Assembly: GCF_900232995.1 (NCBI RefSeq)
Contig: NZ_OCVX01000003.1
Coordinates: 3,385,220 to 3,449,219 of the forward strand
Origin: Mycobacterium simulans
Lineage (GTDB): Bacteria > Actinomycetota > Actinomycetes > Mycobacteriales > Mycobacteriaceae
Length of the DNA stretch: 64,000 nucleotides
Direction: 5' to 3'
The translations under genes were made by a program, and so were the position numbers. Below are positions 25,642 to 34,943 of the stretch, one piece after another (positions within the stretch are counted from its first letter, which is position 1; the number at the start of each line of letters is the position of its first letter). The notes under the pieces are model-generated. The model was not told where the DNA came from. It was given only the letters and a program-made list of their open reading frames with translations, and searched no databases.

Positions 25642-25947
25642 GGCCAGCAGGGTAGACGTCGGGACCGACTAATCCAGTGATTCGCGGGCCTTTGCTGAGC
25701 TGGTGCGCGGCGCAGTTGATGATGGCAACGAACTGACGCACTTAGTTTGGAGAGTCGACTTAGACTTCTCGGCATTTCTGCCGACGTTCTGTCGACGGCG
25801 CTGCATTGAGACCCGATTAGACGGTTCGCCGACCATCCAGCGGAACCGACCGCGTTTCTGACTGTCGCGATCGATCCGCGAGGCCCTCAGCAATGTCGGT
25901 CTCTAGTCTTATCATCGACGCCAGTTCAAGACTTTAGGAGGCGGTGG
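25642..25947. promoter_or_regulatory. Divergent promoter region of the helicase and zinc-ribbon genes
   Basis: 306 bp between two divergent starts, so it must hold both promoters. A strong AGGAGG at 25936-25941 serves the rightward gene. No convincing dyad or gene is seen; a 74-codon leftward open frame (25669-25893) has no recognizable features. Confidence 0.5.
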
Positions 25948-28900
25948 GTGGGGCGAGGCGGACCACGATCGGGGGACACGCTGGCAGAGCGCTTTCCACT
26001 GCAGGCGGCCGAATGGCATCCGACCCTGAACGGCGCCCTCACGCCTGCAGACGTCAGCGCCCGCAGCAACCGCAAAGTTTGGTGGCAGTGCTCGTTCTGC
26101 GGCAACGTCTGGGAGACGGTCATTAACAACCGAACAACGAAACAGTCGCTGGGCTGCCGCTCGTGCACTCGCAAGCGGATCGCCCAAACCGTGCATGCTC
26201 CGCGTGAGGGGCAGTCGCTCGCCGACCTTCACCCCAACCTTGCCGCGGAGCTGCACGCCACGCGAAATGGGAACAAGAAGGCGACTGTAATTCACCCCGG
26301 CTCCCACACCAAGGTGTGGTGGACTTGCTCGACATGTGGCCATGAGTTCGAAATGGCTCCGCGACGCCGCACCGCAGCACCGTTCAGCGGATGCCCTCCA
26401 TGCTCCTACCGTCGCGTCGGCGAGAAGCTCAGCACACCACGGCCGGGGGCGTCGCTTCTCGAACGAAACCCTGACATCGCCCGCGAGTGGCACCCGACGC
26501 TCAATCAACCGACGACTCCTCAACAGATCACGCACGCCAGCGGGTACCACGCATGGTGGAAGTGCGGCCGGACCGAATGCGGACACGAATGGCGCACGGC
26601 CGTGGCGAACCGGACAACGGGCAAGCGCACGGGTTGTCCCGTCTGTAGCAGAGCCGATCAGCACCTGGCAGAACCCGGACAGTCGGTCGCTGACCTGCAC
26701 CCGCAGCTGGTAGCAGAATGGCACCCCACACTCAATGGCGCGCTCGATCCTTCGCGAATCAAGCCGGGGTCTTCGGTTGCCGCGTGGTGGATGTGCAACT
26801 TATGCGGGCATGAGTGGGAAGCCACCATCGCAGCGCGGGCCATCGCAGGCACGGGATGCGCTCCGTGCAGCTACAAGAAGCGTGGACAACTCCGGCGCGC
26901 ACCGGCAGCGCAAGGCTCCTTGGCCGACCTCTTCCCGGATGTTGTTGCCGAATGGGACTGGGATGCCAACCCGGACATCGATCCCGAGGCGCTCAGGCCG
27001 GGAAGCGACCTCATCGTGGGATGGCGATGTAAGCGCCGTGGCCACCGTTGGAAAGCCCATGTTTATGCGAGGACCGGCAAGGAACAGACTGGGTGCCCTG
27101 CATGCGTACACCTTCCCGACGAGGGCCAGTCGTTCGCGGACGCCAACCCGCAAATTGCGCTGGAATGGCATCCGACCCGAAACGGGGACCGTCTTCCATC
27201 TGAGTTCAAGCCGGGCAGCGCGTTCAGGGCCTGGTGGCGGTGCCTGGCCCGTGGCCACGAATGGCGGGTGTCGCTCGCGAACCGCAATGGCGCAGGAGCG
27301 TCGGCCTGCCCGACGTGCAGTATGTGGGGGACGTCGGCGACTCAGATCCGTATCGCGCACGAGCTAATTGCCGCCGGCGTACCCGTGGTGCTTGACCATC
27401 CGAAGATTCCGGTCCCAGGACGGCGTCCAGTTGCCGCGGACATCGTAATCCCGGACATGTCGATCGTGATCGAATACGACGGGAGTCAACACCACGCCGC
27501 CGCAGAAGCATTCGACCGCGACCGGCGGCAGACCGATGCGTTGACTGCCGCGGGGTGGGCGGTCATACGGCTGCGCCCACAAGCGCTTGAACCGATCGAT
27601 TTCAACTGCGTTCAGATCGCCAATAACGCCTCAATCAAAAACATCGCATCCGCTGCGCTGGCCAAGATGGCCGCACTTGGGCATCCACCCTCGAAACTCG
27701 ATGCTTATCTTAGGGATTCCGAACTGTGGGCTAGCGCCGAAGCGGACCGCGCCGTGCTGAACCTAAGGTCGCGAAGCTTGCTCGACGAGTTTCCCGACGT
27801 CGCTGCTGAATGGCACCCGACTCGTAATGGCGCGCGGACACCCCGAGATGTCAACCCGGGCAGCAAAATTCCAGCGTGGTGGCTGTGCTCGGAGTGTTCA
27901 CATGAATGGCGGGTGAGGCCAGGACATCGAACGCGAGATGGGGGCACCGGGTGTCCGCGCTGCGCCGCACGAATGAGCGGTATTCGAAGGCGAATTCCGA
28001 AACCGGGCAACTCGCTAGCCGAGGTATACCCGGATCTGCTCAAGATTTTTCACCCAACCAAGAACGGTGACCTTGATCTGCGTGAGGTGAACGCAGGGAC
28101 GACTCGGCGAATATGGTGGCAATGTCCTGCGTGCAATCACGAATGGCACACCACCTCGCCAAGAAACTCAGGTTGCCGGCCATGTGGCGCTAAGAGGCGC
28201 GGGGAGAAAATCGCGACTCCAGAGTCCGGACGTTCGTTGGCGGACCTTCACCCGGACATCGCTTCCCAGTGGCATCCAACCAAAAACGGCGCTCTACTGC
28301 CCTCTCAAGTCAGAGAAGGGTACGCGAAGTTGGTTTGGTGGCTGTGCCAAGACTGTGGCCGTGAGTGGCGACGCAGCCCAGGAGCGCGGGTAGCGAACGG
28401 GTCAGGGTGCCGACGTTGTGCGGCGGGCAAGGTTGGTGCTGCCCGAAAGACCCCCGCGCCAGGAGAGTCCTTGGCCGATACTCACCCGGAGCTGGCAGCA
28501 GAGTGGCTTTTTGAGAAGAATCCTGGCTCCTCGCCGGTGGCGTTAAAAGCGAACAGCTTGAAGCGGGCTTGGTGGCGATGCGCGGAGTGCAGTCACGAGT
28601 GGGAAGCGCGGATCGACACCCGTGCGCTACGTGGCCATGGATGCAAGCGATGCGCTTCAGTGCAATTGAGCGTGACACAGAGACGTCCGAAGCCTGGGCG
28701 ATCACTTGCCGACGTCAAGCCCGGACTCATGAGGATGTGGCATTCGACGCGCAACGACGGCATCAGCCCGTATGACCTGAAGCCGAACAGCCACACGCGC
28801 GTTTGGTGGTTGTGCCCGGACTGTGGGCATGAATGGCAAGCCAGGCCGGGCAGACCGGGTTGTCGCCCATGCAGCATGAAGAAAGTCGGTGTCGCGCAAT

Positions 28901-29127
28901 CGAAGCCCGCTCCGGGCCGTTCGCTCCAAGAACGTTTCCCCGCGATGGCGAAGCAGTGGGACGCGGACCGCAACAGCCCGCTTACTCCCGCCGACGTTGC
29001 GGCAGGGTCAAACCAGTACTTCTGGTGGGTATGCCCTGACTGCCGCCATGAATGGAGGGCGCGACCCTCAACGCGAATCACCAGTGTGTATCTGTGCCCC
29101 AGTTGCAAGAGCGAAACAGTCAACTGA
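25948..29127 (+). CDS. Zinc-ribbon array protein with central PD-(D/E)xK nuclease
   Basis: The protein has 1059 residues from a GTG six bases after a perfect AGGAGG. It is made of 12 repeats of about 70-80 residues, each with W-HP-x-x-NG, a P-x-x-V/I segment, then WW-x-C-x-x-C-x-HEW and a distal C-x-x-C; this is the DUF4379-like probable zinc-ribbon pattern. Six repeats (about 12-455) precede and six (about 611-1059) follow a nuclease-like domain (about 460-575) carrying D498 (ADIVI), E509-x-D511 (VIEYDG), paired histidines 515-516 and a terminal GWAVIRLR strand, resembling DUF559/Vsr-type endonucleases. Repeats 5 and 6 have lost one zinc cysteine (CKRRGHRW, CLARGHEW). A sequence-reading nuclease for DNA or RNA is the simplest inference. 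No biochemical function can be named. Confidence 0.85.
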   Translation: MGRGGPRSGDTLAERFPLQAAEWHPTLNGALTPADVSARSNRKVWWQCSFCGNVWETVINNRTTKQSLGCRSCTRKRIAQTVHAPREGQSLADLHPNLAAELHATRNGNKKATVIHPGSHTKVWWTCSTCGHEFEMAPRRRTAAPFSGCPPCSYRRVGEKLSTPRPGASLLERNPDIAREWHPTLNQPTTPQQITHASGYHAWWKCGRTECGHEWRTAVANRTTGKRTGCPVCSRADQHLAEPGQSVADLHPQLVAEWHPTLNGALDPSRIKPGSSVAAWWMCNLCGHEWEATIAARAIAGTGCAPCSYKKRGQLRRAPAAQGSLADLFPDVVAEWDWDANPDIDPEALRPGSDLIVGWRCKRRGHRWKAHVYARTGKEQTGCPACVHLPDEGQSFADANPQIALEWHPTRNGDRLPSEFKPGSAFRAWWRCLARGHEWRVSLANRNGAGASACPTCSMWGTSATQIRIAHELIAAGVPVVLDHPKIPVPGRRPVAADIVIPDMSIVIEYDGSQHHAAAEAFDRDRRQTDALTAAGWAVIRLRPQALEPIDFNCVQIANNASIKNIASAALAKMAALGHPPSKLDAYLRDSELWASAEADRAVLNLRSRSLLDEFPDVAAEWHPTRNGARTPRDVNPGSKIPAWWLCSECSHEWRVRPGHRTRDGGTGCPRCAARMSGIRRRIPKPGNSLAEVYPDLLKIFHPTKNGDLDLREVNAGTTRRIWWQCPACNHEWHTTSPRNSGCRPCGAKRRGEKIATPESGRSLADLHPDIASQWHPTKNGALLPSQVREGYAKLVWWLCQDCGREWRRSPGARVANGSGCRRCAAGKVGAARKTPAPGESLADTHPELAAEWLFEKNPGSSPVALKANSLKRAWWRCAECSHEWEARIDTRALRGHGCKRCASVQLSVTQRRPKPGRSLADVKPGLMRMWHSTRNDGISPYDLKPNSHTRVWWLCPDCGHEWQARPGRPGCRPCSMKKVGVAQSKPAPGRSLQERFPAMAKQWDADRNSPLTPADVAAGSNQYFWWVCPDCRHEWRARPSTRITSVYLCPSCKSETVN

Positions 29128-29707
29128 GATCGCGCGTACCGTAGTTCTCCGCGCGAGTCGGCCGTCCACCAATTTGCACGCCGTGAGACTATCCGTGCAC
29201 CGGCGCGGAGTCCGGTCGGACAGTCCGCCAATCCTGCCAATCCCGGGACAGTCGAGGGCACGCGAACGTGCAACCGACGTCCATCTCCCGGACCGCTGTC
29301 CAACCGCTTCGATTTAGACGAAATCAACGGGCGTCTCCCGCACCGAAACGGCTACGATTCCATCGCTATCGGACAGATCACCTTTGCATGTGCTGCGCGA
29401 GTCTATGTACGTCTTCGTGTCTGACGGCCGCGACCGACACTACGTCGCAGCTCTCAAAGTTCCTCACCGACACTCTCGACTCACCAGAGATCCAGCATTG
29501 CTATCTTTTAACCAATTTCCCGATAATTACCGCCAAATCTCCACTCAGCGCACCAAGCAATCTGGAGTACAGAGCAATTCATTCTCAACAGCCCAATTTC
29601 GCTATGGCACATTTGCACAGCGTGTGCGACGTTTGAGGCAGCACACATCCGTGTGCTGCCTCGCAAGCGCTGTGCGCCAGGCGATCTCGATTCGGGTGGT
29701 GATCGAC
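29128..29707. other. Region upstream of the relaxase gene
   Basis: About 580 bp, AT-richer than its neighbours between about 29480 and 29600. It contains the 12-bp hairpin at 29635-29662 and no supported gene; the relaxase frame stays open upstream to 29384 but lacks family similarity there. This is the expected place for an origin of transfer and the relaxase promoter. Confidence 0.55.
29635..29662. other. Candidate oriT hairpin
   Basis: Perfect inverted repeat of 12 bp (GAGGCAGCACAC / GTGTGCTGCCTC) with a 4-base loop, 46 bp upstream of the relaxase start. MobF relaxases bind such hairpins next to their nick site. It is not followed by a T-tract, so a terminator is less likely. Confidence 0.5.
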
Positions 29708-32509
29708 GTGTTGACGATCGCGAAGCTCTCACGCTGGTCGATCAACTATTACAACGACACTGCCAACGCCGTCGGCCAGGCCGCCATAGACGCCCAAAAA
29801 GCGGGCGGCGGACTGGGGGAGTACTACACCGAACATGACACCCGCACCCCCGACTGGTTGTGCGCCGGCGACACCCACACCGCCGCCAAACTCGTCGGCC
29901 TAACCGACATCCAACGTGCCGGTGCGGAGGCCGATACCGAGGTGGTGGCGCGCTGGCTCGACGATGGTGTAGCGCCCAACGGCGAATGCGGACGCGCGTT
30001 CGGACCCCGCGGCGTGCACGGCTTCGACCTGACATTCTGCGCTCCCAAAACTGTTTCGCTGATTCGCGCTCTGCTGGCCGACGAGGTGGCCGACAAAGCG
30101 ATCTCCACCGCACACGCCACTGCTATCAGCGAGGCGATGGAATACCTTGCCGCCCATGCCGGATACACCCGCATTCACAACCCGGTCACAGACAAAAAGG
30201 ATCTAGTGAAGCTGCCCGGCTTGGTGGCGATCGCCTACCAGCATGAGACGTCACGGGCGGGCGATCCGCACCTGCACACCCACGTGATCGTGCCCAACCG
30301 CCAGGCCCGCCACGACGGCCAACTCGTGTCGATTGATGGCACCTCGCTGTATCACGAAGCCCGCGCCGCTGGGGTCATCTACCAAGCCACCTTGCGCCGT
30401 GAACTACACCGTTCTCTGGGCGTGGAATGGAACGTGGCGGACCCCGCCGCCGGCATGGCCGAGGTTGCCGGCATCAGCGGCGAGACCATCACCGCGTGGT
30501 CGCAACGCTCCACCCAACTACGTGAGTGGGCAGCGGGAAACCTAGCCGTGGCGGACGCCCGCCACCTCACGCCAGCCCAGCTCGCAACCGCCCAAAAGGC
30601 GACCCGCCCGGCCAAACCCGAACAGCTCGCCTGGGCCGAGTTGCGAGCTCACTGGCGCACCGATGAGCGCGGCCTGGCGATCGATGGCGCCGCCTGGCGC
30701 CAAGCCCGCCAGACCCGCGAACAAGCCGCGCGGACACCGCTGAATCGGAACTGGTTGGTCGCCGCCGCGCAGCGCATCGAGACGGCCGCATTCACCCGCG
30801 CCGACCTGATCGAGATCGTCGGCTCGCAGCTGCCCGTCGACACCGAAGACAGTCCCCGCACGCTCGTGGAGAGCGCTATCGATCACGTCGCAGTCCGGCT
30901 CACCGCGACCCGTCAACCGCACCAGCGGGAAGGCCATGAACGCTTCACACTAGACGCCATTCTGACGGAGGAAGCCGCGCTGCTCGACCTCATCGACGCC
31001 CACGATGTACGGGCGGCTATGTGGACCAAAGACACTGACACGACAGGGCTGTCGCCGGATCAGAAACGCGCTGTCGAGAACGTCGCGCAGTCACCATGGT
31101 TGGTGCAGCCGTTGAGCGCGCCGGCGGGGGCCGGCAAGACCACCTCCATGCGTGCCCTCGCCTCGGTGGCGCGACGTCGCCACGGGCAGGTTCTGGTGCT
31201 CGCGCCGACCGGTAAGGCCGTCGATGTCGCGGTCCGAGAGGGCGCCGGCGACACCGGCTTCACCATCGTCAATGCCCTGCACTGCTTACAGACCGGCACC
31301 CTGAAACTAGGCCATCTCGACTTGGTGATCATCGATGAAGCCGGCATGGTCGGCACCAACGATCTCCGCCAACTTCTCACCGCAACAACGAAAGCCAATG
31401 CCAAAACCGTGCTCGTTGGTGACGCCCATCAGCTGGCCCCGGTCAAGGCCCGCGGCGGCATGTTTGCCCAACTCTGCACCGATCTACCGTGGACACAAAA
31501 ACTCTCCGAAGTCTGGCGCATGCACGACCGCGAAGAACGCGCCGCCTCCCTCGCCCTACGCGACGGCGGTCCCGCACCGGTGCGCCGCGCGATCGACTGG
31601 TACCGCAAGCATGAGCGGTTGCACACCGGTGACGAAATCGCCATGGCGAGCGATGCGCTTGCCGCCTACAGATCTGACATCGCTGGCGGCAAGGACGCTC
31701 TGCTGCTATGCAGCACAAGGGAAATGGCCGACGCGCTCAACCGTCGCATCCACACCGAGGCCATCAACCCGACAGCCCCCACAATTGGTATCGCACGGGG
31801 ACAGCGCGTCGCGGTCGGAGACCTGATCATCAGCCGGCGGAACGACCCCAGCATCCCTGTCCTGGACGCCACCGGCAGCGCACCGGCAGCTGACCCGGTG
31901 CGCAACGGCAACCGCTGGCGCGTCTACGCCATCGACCCCCAGAACAACCGCATCGCCGCGCGCCGCCTCGACGACGACGCCCGCGCCGTTTTCACCGGCG
32001 ACTACCTTACCGAGCACATCGCGCAGGGGTACGCCGTCACGGTGCACTCCGCCCAAGGTGTCACAGCCGACACCACCCACGCCGTCTTGGGCGAAAACAC
32101 CACCCGCGCAATGCTGTACGTTGCCATGACACGCGGCCGCGACACTAACACCGCCTACCTCTGTCAGCGCGTGGCGGGTGAGGGTGATCACCAGCACCGC
32201 GAGGGCGACGACATCCACGTGGCGCGTCGCGGCAACGGCCGCGATGCTGCCCATCTACTGCGCGACATGATCGCTAGTCGCGGTGAGCGCGCCCGCAGCG
32301 CTCACGATGTCAGTGCCACCTCTAAATCCGACCCTGTTCCCGAGCGGGTTGGCTCGTTCGTCGACCGACGCGCTAAAGCAGCCGAACACCGGCGCAAGAA
32401 CTATCTGAAGTGGCAGGAGCAGACGTACGCCGCCTCGTCAGGTAATGAACGATGGAGTAAACACCACCTCACCCGAAGCTCGAATCCGGACCACGGTATT
32501 GATTTGTGA
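29708..32509 (+). CDS. traA: MobF-family conjugative relaxase/helicase (TraA/TrwC-like)
   Basis: The protein has 933 residues from the GTG at 29708, chosen because the product then begins with LTIAKLSRWSINYYND, the usual N-terminus of TrwC relaxases. The catalytic tyrosine pair is Y14-Y15, and the metal-binding three-histidine motif is HLHTH (H188, H190, H192). The C-terminal half is an SF1 helicase: Walker A PAGAGKTTS (about 473), Walker B LVIIDEAG (about 541) and VTVHSAQGVTAD near 780. The protein nicks at oriT and unwinds the strand to be transferred. It is the only transfer protein seen in the element, so a helper plasmid or element would have to supply the mating channel. Confidence 0.93.
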   Translation: MLTIAKLSRWSINYYNDTANAVGQAAIDAQKAGGGLGEYYTEHDTRTPDWLCAGDTHTAAKLVGLTDIQRAGAEADTEVVARWLDDGVAPNGECGRAFGPRGVHGFDLTFCAPKTVSLIRALLADEVADKAISTAHATAISEAMEYLAAHAGYTRIHNPVTDKKDLVKLPGLVAIAYQHETSRAGDPHLHTHVIVPNRQARHDGQLVSIDGTSLYHEARAAGVIYQATLRRELHRSLGVEWNVADPAAGMAEVAGISGETITAWSQRSTQLREWAAGNLAVADARHLTPAQLATAQKATRPAKPEQLAWAELRAHWRTDERGLAIDGAAWRQARQTREQAARTPLNRNWLVAAAQRIETAAFTRADLIEIVGSQLPVDTEDSPRTLVESAIDHVAVRLTATRQPHQREGHERFTLDAILTEEAALLDLIDAHDVRAAMWTKDTDTTGLSPDQKRAVENVAQSPWLVQPLSAPAGAGKTTSMRALASVARRRHGQVLVLAPTGKAVDVAVREGAGDTGFTIVNALHCLQTGTLKLGHLDLVIIDEAGMVGTNDLRQLLTATTKANAKTVLVGDAHQLAPVKARGGMFAQLCTDLPWTQKLSEVWRMHDREERAASLALRDGGPAPVRRAIDWYRKHERLHTGDEIAMASDALAAYRSDIAGGKDALLLCSTREMADALNRRIHTEAINPTAPTIGIARGQRVAVGDLIISRRNDPSIPVLDATGSAPAADPVRNGNRWRVYAIDPQNNRIAARRLDDDARAVFTGDYLTEHIAQGYAVTVHSAQGVTADTTHAVLGENTTRAMLYVAMTRGRDTNTAYLCQRVAGEGDHQHREGDDIHVARRGNGRDAAHLLRDMIASRGERARSAHDVSATSKSDPVPERVGSFVDRRAKAAEHRRKNYLKWQEQTYAASSGNERWSKHHLTRSSNPDHGIDL

Positions 32510-32719
32510 TCGGGCGAAGCCGGCGTAGTTGGTGGGTGGGTGCGCGAATCTCCTACATAACCGGTCACTGCAACCGCCTCTCGCTCCCTCATGATCAGGG
32601 CGGTTTGGGCTGTCGGCCGACATTCAACGGGCACGGAATGTCGGAGGTGACCGTTATCGTCTGGCGAAGGGCGGGCAAACCCGCGCGCCGCTGTCGATAG
32701 CTTCAAGGGGAGGGTCTGA

Positions 32720-33337
32720 ATGGCAGAGCCAAAGGAAGAGACTCCAGCCGCGGAAGGCGACCATGAACTGTTGCTCGCTCAGATCCGTGAGTTGTACGGA
32801 CGCGCCGCGTACACGCATAAAACCCATGAGAAGCAAGCAGATATTTGCTACCAGAAGTATTGGTGGCAGCGCCGTGGGCTCCTAGTGATGACAGCCGTTA
32901 GCTCGACCACGTTCGTCGCGTCGTTGCTCGGACTGGCAATGGGCGAGCAGTGGGCCCCGCTGGTCACTTCGTTCATCGCTCTGGTGGTCACCGCGTTGAA
33001 TCTTGGCACCAAGAACTTCAAGCACGGCGAAGAGATGCAGCAGCACCGTGACACGGCGGCAAAAGTGTGGGATGTCCGCGAGTCCTACCTGTCGCTCATT
33101 GTTGACCTTCAAGCCGGAGCTTGTTCCATGGGCGACGGAATTGCGCGACGCAACGATCTGCAAGAGAGGTACTTCGCCGTTCTCGTTGATGCGCCCCGTA
33201 CCACACCGAAAGCCTACGAGGCAGCGCAGGACGGCTTGAAGAACCGAGAAGACTTGACGTTCACGGAACGCGAAATCGACCTGCTGCTTCCAGTCCAGCT
33301 TCGCCAGGGAGAGAAGTCAGCAGATGAAGACAAGTGA
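32720..33337 (+). CDS. SLATT-domain two-TM effector
   Basis: The 205-residue protein has an N-terminal amphipathic helix (about 15-50), two membrane helices (about 53-75 LLVMTAVSSTTFVASLLGLAMG and about 80-98 LVTSFIALVVTALNLG) and a soluble C-terminal helical region. This two-helix layout is the SLATT fold, predicted pore-forming effectors that accompany nucleotide-second-messenger synthases. The next gene is a CD-NTase starting 14 bp before this stop, so the two are co-translated. Membrane disruption upon infection is the expected action; this is family inference. Confidence 0.8.
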   Translation: MAEPKEETPAAEGDHELLLAQIRELYGRAAYTHKTHEKQADICYQKYWWQRRGLLVMTAVSSTTFVASLLGLAMGEQWAPLVTSFIALVVTALNLGTKNFKHGEEMQQHRDTAAKVWDVRESYLSLIVDLQAGACSMGDGIARRNDLQERYFAVLVDAPRTTPKAYEAAQDGLKNREDLTFTEREIDLLLPVQLRQGEKSADEDK

Positions 33338-34610
33338 GATTTTCGATGGTCTGCTGACCAACCTGAAGGTCGACAACAACGACACCATTGCTGCCCGCCG
33401 CGATGAAATCACGAAGGTTCTTAACAAGGAGTTCCGCGACCTCGACGGGTCCACGAATAACCAGCTGATGGTCGGCTCCTACGGGCGCTTCACGGCGATT
33501 CGGGGCATCTCCGACCTGGACATGCTCTATATCTTGCCGTCGTCGCTGTGGGACAGGTACAAGGGTGAGAACGGTCCCTCCGATGTGCTGTCGCGCGCAA
33601 GTACTGCCATACAGGCGCGCTATCCGAACACCAGCGTGAAGGTGGACCGATTGGTTGTCGTCGTGACGTTCCAAAGCTTTACATTCGAGGTGCAGCCAGT
33701 CTTCGAGCAAGAGGACGACTCATTCAAGTACCCGGACACGAAAACCAAGTCGTGGAAGGTGACCAAGCCGCGCGAGGAAATCAAAGAGGTCAGTACCTAC
33801 GACGGCATTACGAATGGCAATCTGCGCAAGCTGTGCAAGATGGCAAGGGCGTGGAAGAACAAGCACGGCGTGGTCATGGGTGGGCTGTTGATGGACACCT
33901 TGGCGTACAACTTCTTTCAGAAAACGACCGACCATCACTCCGCAACCACGGCGACATACGACCTGATGGTCCGCGACTTCTTCAAGTTCCTGACCGAAGA
34001 GGACGACCACGACCACTACCAGGCGCTGGGAAGCAAACAGGACGTGAAGGTCAAGAAGAAGTTCCAGCGCAAGGCGAAGACCGCCCACGAGCTGTGCCTC
34101 AGGGCGATTGACTCTGCGGGCAAGACGACGGCAAACGCCAAGTGGAAGAAGGTCTTCGGCAAGCCTGTTCCCGCATCAAGCACCACCAAGGAAGCTGCGA
34201 GCACCTACGCGTTCGACAACACTGAAGAGTTCATTGAAGACGCGTTGCCCGTGGATGTTCGATACAGCCTTGTTATCGACTGCACCGTCACCCAAAATGG
34301 CTTCCGCCCAGACACACTGCGCAATATGCTCGCCCGCCGTGTTTGGCTCAGACCGCAAAAGACGTTGGAGTTCAGGGTTACGGAGTGCGATGTGCCGCAA
34401 CCGTACAAGTTCAAGTGGAAGGTCTTGAATCGCGGCGATGAAGCAGAGAAGCGAAACGAGATTCGGGGTCAGATAATCAACGAAGACAGTCGAACACACC
34501 GCGAATCCACGAAGTTCCGTGGTGAGCATTACGTCGAGTGTTACGCCATCAAGAACGGTGTGGTTGTTGCGCGGGATCACATTGACGTGCCAATTACCAC
34601 GACCCCGTAA
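33324..34610 (+). CDS. CD-NTase (SMODS nucleotidyltransferase) with C-terminal AGS-C sensor
   Basis: The 428-residue protein has a pol-beta type nucleotidyltransferase core with VGSYGRFTAIRGISDLDML: G51-S52 for phosphate binding and D64/D66 as metal ligands. The third carboxylate position reads FEVQPVF, giving glutamate E122 where aspartate is more usual. From about residue 305 the protein matches the AGS-C domain (PYKFKWKVLNRGDEAEKRNEIRG, then FRGEHYVECY), a predicted ligand-sensing tail. It would make a cyclic or linear oligonucleotide that activates the SLATT effector encoded 14 bp upstream in overlapping frame. No Cap2/Cap3 or HORMA/TRIP13 genes are present, so it resembles a minimal two-gene CBASS. 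Confidence 0.87.
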   Translation: MKTSEIFDGLLTNLKVDNNDTIAARRDEITKVLNKEFRDLDGSTNNQLMVGSYGRFTAIRGISDLDMLYILPSSLWDRYKGENGPSDVLSRASTAIQARYPNTSVKVDRLVVVVTFQSFTFEVQPVFEQEDDSFKYPDTKTKSWKVTKPREEIKEVSTYDGITNGNLRKLCKMARAWKNKHGVVMGGLLMDTLAYNFFQKTTDHHSATTATYDLMVRDFFKFLTEEDDHDHYQALGSKQDVKVKKKFQRKAKTAHELCLRAIDSAGKTTANAKWKKVFGKPVPASSTTKEAASTYAFDNTEEFIEDALPVDVRYSLVIDCTVTQNGFRPDTLRNMLARRVWLRPQKTLEFRVTECDVPQPYKFKWKVLNRGDEAEKRNEIRGQIINEDSRTHRESTKFRGEHYVECYAIKNGVVVARDHIDVPITTTP

Positions 34611-34676
34611 CCGTACGCCGCGCCGCTGGTCATACATCGGGGTCCCGTCAACGCCGTAATCTGCTGTGGCGCATCC

Positions 34677-34943
34677 TTACACAGTGGTGTCGCGCTCTGG
34701 AGTGCGATCAACTGAGGTCATCGGCAAGCTGTCGTAGCAGACGACATTCTGGTTCGCGTCCGCGCTGAACTTTGCCAGCCGTTGCAGCGCCTTCGCTAGC
34801 CGTTCGTTGACCCCGGCGGGGCGGTCGAGTGCCTCGGTAGAAGCCGCCTCAGCGTCGGGCGAGAGGTGAGCGGCTTGGCGTTCAGCCGGCGCGTCGTCGG
34901 CAGCGCGGTTAGCGGCTTGCAGGACGAATGCGGTGATGTTGCC
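34677..34943 (-). pseudogene. DUF1778/TacA-like antitoxin C-terminal remnant
   Basis: An 88-codon open frame ends at the TAA 34677-34679 but has no usable start; it runs into the AbiEii gene in another frame. It reads ITAFVLQAANRAADDA, then HLSPDAEAASTEALDRPAGVNERLAKAL, which closely follows the C-terminal pattern of DUF1778 antitoxins (F-x-L-x-AA, LS, LDRP, N-x-RL). The DNA-binding N-terminus and the GNAT toxin partner are missing. This is a broken toxin-antitoxin remnant. Confidence 0.5.

Noticed and set aside
25669..25893. 74-codon leftward frame between the divergent helicase and zinc-ribbon genes
   Set aside because: No domain, no clear ribosome-binding site, and it occupies the only promoter space for two long genes.
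32720..34610. Full type II or III CBASS
   Set aside because: No Cap2/Cap3 (E1/E2 or JAB) or HORMA/TRIP13 genes are seen next to the CD-NTase; only a two-gene form is supported.
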